A stretch of 64,000 nt of DNA. Origin: Isoetes taiwanensis. Taxonomy: Eukaryota; Streptophyta; Lycopodiopsida; Isoetales; Isoetaceae. Shown in pieces: positions 55,777 to 64,000 of the stretch (position 1 is its first letter; each line of letters opens with the position of its first letter). Location of the stretch: the NCBI GenBank assembly GCA_021234155.1, contig JAJEKV010000065.1, positions 6,892,316 through 6,956,315 of the forward strand, in the 5' to 3' direction. Made by a program: the position numbers and the translations under genes. The notes beneath the pieces are model-generated. The model was not told the DNA's origin, made no database searches, and was given only the letters and a program-made list of their open reading frames with translations.

Positions 55777-56930
55777 TTGCGTGTATTTGGATGCACAGCC
55801 TATGTCTACCTGAGCAAAGAGGAAAGAACACAAGGTAAACTAGCAGAAAAGAGCATCAAATGTGTGTTTTTGGGTTACTGTTCAGAGAGCAAAGGGTACA
55901 AACTTTGGGATCCTATCACAAAAAGGATGCTCAATCGCAGAAGTGTCAAGTTTGATGAACATGATTTCAGTCTCGGCAAAGCAAACTCTTTGGATTGTGA
56001 TCAGATGGAAATTGAATCTGTGTATGACAGTGATAGTGAGTCTGATAGTGATAAGTCAGAATTTGGCGATGAAATAGGAGGTGGACCTGGTCCGTGTTCT
56101 CCTCCCTCTCATATATCTTCACCTGTACAAGATTCTGGCTCAAATGTACAAGCTTCTGACCCTCCACTAAGGAGATCAGCGAGGTCTTGGAAGCCTACGG
56201 CACGAAATCTTGAAAGGTTTGCCTTAACTTGCTCAGTGACCATTGATGAACCAGCCACATTTCAAGAGGCTCGCAGGTATGCAGAAGCTCGGCAGTCTTA
56301 TGCATCTCATGGTTTGCACAAGGCCGGATCTAAGTGCTGCTGTAGTTACGGTCAGTCAGTTTTTGAGTTGTCCGGGTCCAGAACATTGGAAGGCAGTGTG
56401 TCGCATTCTGAGGTATTTACATGCTACACGATCTTGGACTTCAATTCTTCCGCGTAATGGTTTGCATGGGTTTGCTGATGCAGATTATGGGGGGGATCTC
56501 ATGGAAAGATACTCTCGTACGGGGTACTGCTTCCTGCTCCAAGGGGGAGTAGTTAGCTGGTGTAGCAAGAAGCAGAAAGCAATTGCGGTTTCGAGTTGTG
56601 AATCAGAATATATGGCTCGTAATGCGCAGCCCAAGGAAGCAATTTGGCTCCAAAGGTTAATCAAGGAACTTGGGAAGATCAACAAGGGCCTGTGGCTATA
56701 TTCTGTGACAATCAGGCTGCAATATCCTTGGCGAGAAATCCGACCAATTTCACCAAAGCAAAGCACGTTGAGATCCAGTATCATTTTACAAGAGAAAAGT
56801 TTGAGCAAGGGAAAATCAAGGTCACGTATCTATCCACCCAGAAGATGACAGCAGATATGTTTACAAAACCACTACCAAGGAAAAGGTTCTTGGAATGTGT
56901 TGAAGAATTAGGCATGAAGAAAGTTTGAAT
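55777..56930 (+). pseudogene. Copia integrase tail joined to RNase H, RT core deleted
   Basis: The integrase C-terminal region reads MRVFGCTAYVYLSKEERTQG, CVFLGYCSESKGYKLWDP and the acidic SDSESDSDKSEF stretch, up to TFQEARRY near 56280. It then passes directly into the end of the polyprotein: GSLMHLMVCTRPDLSAAVV, FADADYGGDL, WCSKKQKAIAVSSCESEYMA (RNase H) and MTADMFTKPLPRKRF, stopping at 56926-56928. The RT region with the YVDD box should lie between these and is missing, with the junction near 56283-56293. One or two frameshifts occur in addition. Confidence 0.8.
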
Positions 56931-56956
56931 CGATCATATTTCCTTCTGAGGGGGAG

Positions 56957-57180
56957 TATTGGAACACATCAAGCACATCAAGCACATTAAGCACCGCATC
57001 AAGCACATCAGTGGAACGCATCATTATAACATCAGGAAATATGCTGTCTGTTGTCCATTTATAGAAGTAGTTAAACTAGGAGTTAAGATATTGTGACGTG
57101 TAAAGATCCGTTGTATTCTGTATAAAAGATGGAATAGAGAAGAGGGAAACGGGCTTTTTGGGGATTTCTTGCTTCTTTAG
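56957..57180 (+). repeat. Copia 3' LTR
   Basis: It begins after the polypurine tract with tattggaacacatcaagcac (an A where the canonical TGTTGG has G). It has several CATCAAGCA repeats, a TATA-like box (ctgtataaaaga at 57118-57129) and ends near cttcttta. Confidence 0.7.
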
Positions 57181-59995
57181 ACTACTCCACAAAACCTCTT
57201 GCACTATTAGAAATGAAGAGAAAAGAGACAAATGGCAACATGAACAATCTCCCGTACTGTTTAGAGGAGCCAATATGCTTCAAACTATGATCAAGTTCTG
57301 CAACTTTACTACCAAATGTAAGATTAAAAGGAGATGCTGCATTGTCGGGATGCGCCAGTCAGCCTCCTGCAATAAGCTAGACACACAGCCCAGCCACCAA
57401 AACTCCCCTCTAAAGTTTAGTTTATGATATCTGGTCTTCATATGTAAGCATCTTCCTGGACACAATTAAATCTCTAGCTCGACAATCTCAAATAATCTTT
57501 ACATCCTGTTTTAAAACTGTAGAATTATGATCCAGAATTTACTTTGGCTCCTTCTAAGAAAACATCCCTAAAATCTTCTGCTAGCAAGAAAGAGCAAGAG
57601 GAGGGGGGAAACCGTCTACTCAGAAGATCCAGCTGGAAAGACTGGTGGAACTTTTTGGATAAAATGGTGACGCCTTCACAAATAATATTAAAAAGTTACT
57701 GCATTCTGCACATGCATATGTTAACTTTTGCATGTCATTGTTTGAAAGGTTATTGCAATGGCAAAAATTCCCATTGACAAAGAAACCAGGATGTATAAAC
57801 CTATGAGAACAGTTGTCTATGAATGTTTATAGGTAATATGTCGCCCCTCAAAGAATGTGATTAAAATTATGATTGCTTTAGAACACAATACGACCATCCA
57901 ATTTGATCATCGAGATCCATAAGACTAATCCACAATGGACCATAATATGATTCAGTTGCCCCACTTGGAGAAACTTCGTTGTGCTAAACATATTTGCTCA
58001 TCCTCTAAAATTTATTACCTGTGCCTTTTTCCCTTAGCACCTAATGCCTAGCTCCAACATCCAACACACCTAACTCCTGACTCCTAGCTCTATTGTCTGG
58101 GAGCGGCCCATTTAACGCCAACATCCTTAGCAACTGCGTCTAGGATCGTCCAGCATGAGATAGAATCAGAAAGAAGCCTACTAGGGGTTTTGCGCACTAG
58201 GGTTTTGCCTATTAGGTTTTTGCCCAATTGCCCGAAAGTTGGATGGACATTTTGGAGTCACCATTTCTGAATGCAGACGCCCAAAACACGCATCACATAC
58301 TTTTCTGCCCTGCCCTAGCCTAATTTTGTTCCCAAGATTTGTGCGAAGGAGCCTTGAGAGCCCCTAGTCCACATAAGGTCTACCACGAACGACATAGCTC
58401 CTAACAAGGTAAGATTTGATGTATGGATGGCCAGGAAAAAGCCTTCTCCTAAGGAGTCATTGCTCACATATAAGGTCCCCCTTCCGATAAGTGCTCATCC
58501 AGTGCGCAGCTCCATAGCCAGGTGCAAGCTAATTCCGGTGCCTTGATGGAAGTACCATCTTCTTTTTTTGGTCCACAACGGCCTCTTAGAATTGGCCCTG
58601 GACCCGCAAGTCCAATGTTTTTCGTCGCCACTCCGAGACCAGATTCAGATTCTTCATTCCAGTGGAGCGATGGTGGCCACATCTATGATTGTGTCTATTG
58701 AGAAATGGACACAACTGCTACAGTTGCTATAGGTATTGGTTTCAAAATCTGTTGGCCAATGTGTGAAAACTAGTGATCCTTCAATACAGATGTTTGAGGC
58801 TGAGTTATGGCCACATACGAAGCACTGCGAGTGGTGGGACCTGCCACAGTGACACACCAAATAGACAAGCTAGACATGTCCACACAGACGTCGTCTGAGG
58901 ACTTGTTGCACACAAGAGAACGAGCAGCACCCACCTGGCCTGCTGACACAGGTAGTTCATTGAAGGACAAGCAACACTCGCCTGGTCTAAACCTACATAT
59001 GGTCGAAATTTCGAGGCGACTGACTATCTTGTTCTGGAAGAGTCGATACGTTTTTTCACTCAGGTGATACAGATACAGGTAGATGGGCCAACAGGATTTG
59101 TGGTACAAACTGTTGCTAAAGACTAAAATGGTTTGTTTACTTACAAATTTAATCAAAATCTTTGCATGACAAAGAGGAGTAGGGAGTTGTCTAGAAATAT
59201 GTTTGCAGTGCACAAACATGTTTGCATAGAAATATATTTGCAGGGCATGCAAATTACTTGATGCTGGCAAAATATCATACTACATCTCATGACATCAGAA
59301 CAACAACAAAATCAAAGCTACAACAAACAATAAAAATAAGGCTTCAACTATATTGGTGTCAGATAGGAGCAAAAGACAAGTAAGCATAGTAATGGGAATG
59401 TAAAATGTTCAGATAAACTATGCAAATCATCACTGCTAACAGTTTAATATATTCACAACACGTTGTAACGTGAATTAGGTTCAATTTTCTGCAGGAAAAT
59501 CAGTTCACCTCTTGAGAAGACTAAAGAACTAGTCTCAGATATCCAAGGAAGATTAAACTGCATCATCACTCAACCCTTGCAAGGCGAGAACTCTCGGGCA
59601 TGCACACATTTCCTCAAAATCCAATCTTCTTATATCATTCATAGACGGCCTTAGACGAGCTATCAGAAGATAACTTTGACATCATGAACACTGCAAATAG
59701 AGGAAGTCAACCCTGACTTCACTAATACTGCAAATAGAAAGAAAAGTGGAAACAATGAAATGCCTGTTGTCTTATCTCCATTTTTAATCTCGACCTTCAA
59801 AATAGATGTATTCGACATTTACACCATTAGATAGGAATATTTGGAACATATACTACATCCACACCCTCTAGCCCTAGGGTTTGCCCTTTGGGCAACCCAA
59901 TAAGAGTTAGACAACAATACCAACTGATGAACTAGTCGATGCTATAAGGCCGAATCTCGCAATTTACACATATACCCATAAAAATTTCTAAATAA
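57181..59995. other. Unassigned sequence, one exon-like frame
   Basis: Most is unrecognised. At 57523-57690 a basic frame (FTLAPSKKTSLKSSASKKEQ) is protein-like and is preceded by a pyrimidine-rich stretch, so it may be an exon of the gene seen at 52.3 kb. The rest shows no gene or repeat family. Confidence 0.3.
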
Positions 59996-60000
59996 CAAAC

Positions 60001-60040
60001 ACTAGTAAACGGGTGCCCGGCGTTGCCGGGCTAATGTCCT
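60001..60040. repeat. GC-rich hairpin in an AT-rich context
   Basis: GCCCGGC-GTT-GCCGGGC at 60015-60031 is a perfect 7-bp stem with a three-base loop, preceded by actagtaaacgg. A decayed relative (gtgcccgacgtcgctgcgc) is near 60215. Similar 'GTGCGTTGCAC' hairpins mark some plant repeats, so it is likely a transposon remnant. Confidence 0.5.
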
Positions 60041-60299
60041 GGGATAGTCTTTACTTGCCCTTTAACATCTATATATGCAACTTGGACAACGACGCATGTT
60101 GATATTCGGAAGAATGGGCATTATTTACTTTTGTAATTATTTTTTATTGAAATTCCCTAATGACAGTATCATCTTTGTTCATGGATTTCAGTAGAGAAAA
60201 CAATGTTCAAAATGTGTGCCCGACGTCGCTGCGCATAAATACGTGACAATGTTCATATAGGGCTCCCAATAGACCTTACCTTTTATTTTTTTGGTAAGA

Positions 60300-60370
60300 A
60301 AACCCTAGGGTTCATCTGTGAAACAGAATTTAGGGTTTGGAGCGAGAGAGCACAATCCAATTTAGGGTAG
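60300..60370 (+). promoter_or_regulatory. Telo-box motifs upstream of the ribosomal protein gene
   Basis: AAACCCTAG at 60300-60308, and reverse-orientation TAGGGTTT at 60331-60338 and TTTAGGGT at 60361-60368, 30-100 bp before the start codon. Telo-boxes (AAACCCTA) are typical of plant ribosomal-protein and translation-factor promoters, where they support growth-linked transcription. Confidence 0.7.
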
Positions 60371-60399
60371 TGCGGCTGCGGGCTGCGGGCTCCGGCACC

Positions 60400-61154
60400 A
60401 TGAAACGGATCGTAGCATCACAGGAGCTTGTCATCCCAGATGGAGTTACTGTTGAAATCAAGGCGAAGAAAGTTCGCGTTAAAGGGCCTAGAGGTCAGCT
60501 TACTCGCGATTTCAAGCATTTAAATCTAGATTTTGCGCTCATAGATGGTGGAAAGAAGCTTAAAGTTGATGCCTGGTTTGGCTCTCGAAAAACTATTGCG
60601 GCTATTCGTACTGCAATTAGTCATGTCCAAAATCTTATAACCGGTGTGACCAAAGGCTTCCGATATAAGATGCGGTTTGTCTATGCCCATTTTCCCATCA
60701 ACGCTACTATTGGTGGTGGCAATGACAACATTGAGATTCGTAACTTCCTTGGCGAGAAGAAGGTAAACTTTATCGTAATTTTTTCTTCGTTCTCAGGTTC
60801 CGTCTGTTTGTTTGTTTTTCTGTTTCCTTAAATTGGTGTGTGCATTGGGTGTCTGCAAATAGGTCAGGAAAGTCGACATGCTTGGTGGTGTGACAATAAC
60901 CAGATCAGAGAAAGTTAAGGATGAACTTGTGCTTGAGGGCAATGACATTGATCTTGTTTCTCGATCTGCAGCACTAATTAACCAGGTATATGAACAAATC
61001 TGCAGGCATTGGACATTATCTGGTTGATTGTTCCTGACCTTGTGACTGTACATTGTTTATGTTTCAGAAATGCCATGTAAAGAACAAGGATATTAGGAAG
61101 TTTTTGGATGGTATTTATGTTAGTGAAAGGGGAACCATTGCTGAGGAAGAGTAA
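60400..61154 (+). CDS. RPL9: Cytosolic 60S ribosomal protein L9 (uL6)
   Basis: Three exons, 60400-60762, 60863-60985 and 61068-61154, all phase 0 with GT-AG introns of 100 and 82 bp, encode 190 residues, the usual length of eukaryotic L9. Conserved stretches are [90 protein letters not shown] and the acidic end AEEE. L9 binds 23S/28S-type rRNA near the sarcin-ricin loop and the stalk base of the large subunit. The start is chosen because [16 protein letters not shown] aligns with the usual N terminus; an upstream in-frame Met would add a non-conserved extension. No lesions are seen. A further intron in the 3' UTR (gtatgcc at about 61160 to gctggcag at about 61466) is possible. Confidence 0.95.
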
Positions 61155-61159
61155 AATGG

Positions 61160-61970
61160 TATGCCAAGCTTTCTTGTACATTTTTTTGCCCTTTTTCTGA
61201 TCAGATCAATTGCATTTCAGGACACTATAAATTTTGACTGGGGAACTGTTAACAAAGAGAATGCACTTTCACATTTCTGTTATATACAAGTACAATTGGT
61301 CACATTTGTCTTTTGTGTACTATTTTATATGTATTGTTTCACACTGTCTCTAAGTTATTTCTCACGTCAGAATATGCCATCTATCAGTGCATATTTCTTC
61401 CTTTTATATTTAATGATGAGAGGAGACTCCCTAATGCTTTTTTTTTCTATTTAAATTGCTGGCAGATTGTTTCTGGTTGCTGCATCTTGCTTCAGTTTAG
61501 ACGATATATGTTTTTGCTGTTAGATGCAAAATAAGTAGTCTTTACTTAATGATGGGCTCACTATAGTTGCTATTTTACTTGTGAGTTTACGTTTTTCTTT
61601 CTGTGGGTATAAATCCAGATATATTGCTGATGCAAAGGATCTGCTAGGTTATCGCTTGATTTTGGATTTAGATTTAATGCATTCAAAAACACGATTGGGA
61701 AAAAATTAAAACGACTGTTGGCATTAACTAGCAATTTAACTTCATTTCATCAAACCTATAAGTTATTTAAGTAACTTCTTTGACATTCTGCTATTTGGCT
61801 GATGATCAGCTCAATTCAGTTCAATTATATTTTGATAATTTGAACCACTGCCTAACGTGTTATTTGACTGCCACTTTAGAAAGATGAAGAGGTATGAGAT
61901 TAAGAGGTATGAAAGGTTATGAGATTAAGAGGTGGAGTAGAGAATGGTGTACGGTCTAAGATTGTGTGAG
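61160..61970. other. 3' region of RPL9 and unassigned sequence
   Basis: The first 350 bp are probably 3' UTR with a possible intron. Beyond that it is AT-rich with no recognised gene. Confidence 0.4.
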
Positions 61971-61977
61971 TATTAGA

Positions 61978-62128
61978 AGTTTTACTAGTAATAAACTTGT
62001 GCTCAGACATTGCAGTGCACAACTCATAAGTTTTACTAGTAAAAAACTTGTGCTCGTTGGTGCTCGACATTGCAATGCATAACTCATAAGTTTTACTAGT
62101 AATAAACTTGTGCTCGTCGTTGCGGTGC
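61978..62128. repeat. Tandem repeat, 51-60 bp unit, three copies
   Basis: Units contain agttttactagtaataaact then tgtgctcg and acattgcagtgca; the last two are spaced by exactly 60 bp. Confidence 0.8.
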
Positions 62129-62224
62129 AAAAGCAAGACCTTTAATCTAAGACTGATTACTTAGACCCTATTATGAATAACATATCTATTTCCTTGCTTG
62201 AAATGTTTTTGGGGTTCTTGCTGA

Positions 62225-62300
62225 TGCCGGTGTGCCCTTTTATGGGTGTGACTTTTTATGGGTGTGCCCTTTTATGGGTGTGACTTTTATGGGTGATATC
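62225..62300. repeat. Short repeat of ttttatgggtgtg, four copies
   Basis: Units of the type cccttttatgggtgtg and actttttatgggtgtg alternate. Confidence 0.7.
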
Positions 62301-62411
62301 TTGGTTTTCCGGCATTCTTTCCCTTCCCTTTTCAAAATAACGATGCTAAATTTTTGGCCCCCTTCAAAATAATGACACTAAACTTTTGGAACAGAATGCC
62401 TGAGCAACTAA

Positions 62412-62556
62412 CATATTGGGCGGTGGATCTCGCTTTCATGATGGGTCGGCTGGGTTCAATGCCTCTAGAAAATAAGAGGCTTATATATTGGGCGTTGGAT
62501 CTCGCTTTCATGATGGGACGACTGGGTTCAATGCCTCTAGAAAATAACAGGCTTAT
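62412..62556. repeat. 72-bp tandem duplication
   Basis: Two copies of tattgggcgKtggatctcgc followed by tttcatgatgg and gggttcaatgcctctagaaa. The 72-bp period keeps frames open, which explains the open frames on both strands. Confidence 0.85.
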
Positions 62557-62559
62557 GGG

Positions 62560-64000
62560 ATTTTTTATGGAGGATTGCTGGGGGCCGTGGATGGAGAGCA
62601 ATTCTATAAATTGTACCCCATACTTTTACAAAACCATTGTCTGAATCACAGACACCATTTCTGAATCACAAACACCCCGAATGAGCCATCTATTCTTGCT
62701 GCCCAAGAATCAAAGCACCAGTCCAGAACAGAGTCTACTGGTGCTGCCCTAACTAATTCTGTGCTGACTCCAAGATTTTGAACTGCCTCAATGATCCCGG
62801 GCCGGAATCAATTGTCTTCTTGGGTCAATCCTCTTCCTCGAGAATCATGGCAACCGGATCTACGTGTAGAACAGACAGAGACAACTGCTGACACCAGGGC
62901 TGGACGATTCGAACCTCCAGGCCATGCCGGCCTCACCAGAACCCTTCTCATTCCATCTAAGTAAATAAGCCAAATCTAAACCAAGGAGATCGAAGGCGCC
63001 TCTTTTTCTCTCACAGACAAGTAATTCTGGACTAAAATGTCTCAGAGATAATGTACTCCCTTTCGAGTGCTAAGAAACAAAGCCAATCTGCTCTAAACCG
63101 AGCCAATCTACTCTAAACCGGCCCTGATATATCTGTATACCAATATTTTGTCAGAAATTAGAAAATTCAAGCGGAGAGCTGTCCAGAATCATGCTAATAG
63201 GCATATAATCCTTTCCATCTCTCCATCAGAAGAAGAATCGCCATTTTGGAGCATCCAAAGCAGATTCATAGGGCACTTTAATTCCGCCCTCATATCAAAA
63301 GAGCCCTCCGATTTCTCGAGTAAGGGCCTAAACAGGGGATGGCTCAAGTACTCAGAATTGATTACGTAACGGCGTTTTCCCTTTCAAACGCTCTGGAATT
63401 TCTTCTGCACAATTGTCGGATTCTTCTTGCCTGTCAAAAGATTTACTGTACTCGCTTTCATTTTAGAATAGACCTTCCCGGATCCGTTGGCACCCCTGCC
63501 AAAAAAAGAAAGGGGCATGCATTCCTATCCTTCCATTCTGAAACCATGCATAGAAACCAAAAAAAAAAAAAAAAGCATCCCAGAGTTGATTTTGGAATGC
63601 TGATTTTGGAATGCTACTTTGACTGGCCAACAAGCAGCTCAAATCGCTCAAAAAATATAGTTTGACTACGGTTTTGCATACAATACAAGGGTCAAATCTT
63701 GGCCCAACCATGCCTGAAATACTGCCCACAAATACCAAACGAAATAATTAAAGGCTTAATAAGCTGTTGTGTGCATTCGAGGCTGGAGCTGGAGCAAATC
63801 GTTGCCGTAGTTGATCTCTACGTTTCGGCAAGGTATTTTATCCAGTATCAGGGCAGAGCTTGGCAGTGTTTGGAGCCGAGATTTGAGGGTAGCGCTGAGC
63901 TTGGAGCCGTTGTGAAAGGTAAATCCATGAAAGGTTTTACAATAGGTTTTTAAGAATGGTTAGGATCGGAATGGTTTCGTAGAATGCTGAGGGTCGAAAT
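62560..64000. other. Unassigned sequence to window end
   Basis: No gene recognised. There is a run of 16 A at 63559-63574 and short duplications such as tgattttggaatgc (63590-63615). The frames present have no protein-like motif. Confidence 0.4.

Noticed and set aside
62880-62930. tRNA-like T arm (reverse strand ggttcgaatcg)
   Set aside because: The 5-bp stem does not pair and no D or acceptor arm is present.

Overview
This window is nuclear DNA from a land plant or close streptophyte relative. It is AT-rich and dominated by repeats. Two small spliced genes look intact: a cytosolic ribosomal protein L9/uL6 gene with telo-box promoter motifs (60.4-61.15 kb) and a TMEM42/EamA-like membrane protein gene (40.24-40.79 kb). 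The rest fits a plant: an L1-type LINE with a DUF4283-like ORF1, a Ty3 chromovirus, a Ty1/copia element with an initiator-tRNA-like primer site, a Tourist-like MITE and a pogo/Tigger-like transposon. The species cannot be named from the sequence. Transposon load and intron style suggest a large genome, perhaps a non-flowering plant, but that is inference.

Layout. 1-1.6 kb has nothing recognisable. 1.6-6.1 kb is a composite repeat: a 19-bp minisatellite plus several copies of a roughly 0.8-kb non-coding unit, with a collinear inverted copy at 47.2-48.3 kb. 6.3-7.4 kb holds two tandem arrays. 8.5-9.7 kb has a broken ankyrin-repeat gene. 10.24-17.06 kb is a full-length LINE (minus strand) with a 12-bp target-site duplication, apparently nested in the 3' LTR of a Ty3 chromovirus. 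The integrase/chromodomain of that element lies at 17.5-18.8 kb and a co-oriented RT/RNase H piece at 31.7-33.25 kb. The 13 kb between the Ty3 halves contains decayed multi-exon genes of unknown family, a LINE tail, and a minus-strand pair of genes at 25.3-29.1 kb.

The most interesting content is in that 13-kb block. The gene at 25.3-26.3 kb joins a DUF8039-like region to a C-terminal domain that reads like the histone fold of histone H3. It and its upstream neighbour are flanked and separated by about eight copies, plus half-sites, of an 18-26 bp palindrome (type GCACCGTGGCCACGGTGC). The central bases of the palindrome vary between copies, while symmetry is kept in several of them. This resembles a protein-DNA system of a mobile element, with binding sites at the ends and between genes, but no terminal repeats could be defined.

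34.39-39.13 kb is a complete 4.7-kb pogo/Tigger-like element with inverted repeats of about 27 bp and TA duplications. It carries a broken DDD transposase gene on the minus strand and a second, intact-looking 111-residue reading frame on the plus strand behind a 5'-UTR intron. A 375-bp MITE sits 82 bp upstream of the TMEM42-like start codon. 48.4-57.2 kb holds a LINE fragment that runs into an ATCT microsatellite, two more ATCT arrays in the same orientation, anonymous exon-like frames, and a copia element that has lost its RT core. Beyond the ribosomal protein gene the window is repeats and unassigned sequence.

All calls come from reading the sequence and translated frames. No database search was possible, so family names rest on motifs.
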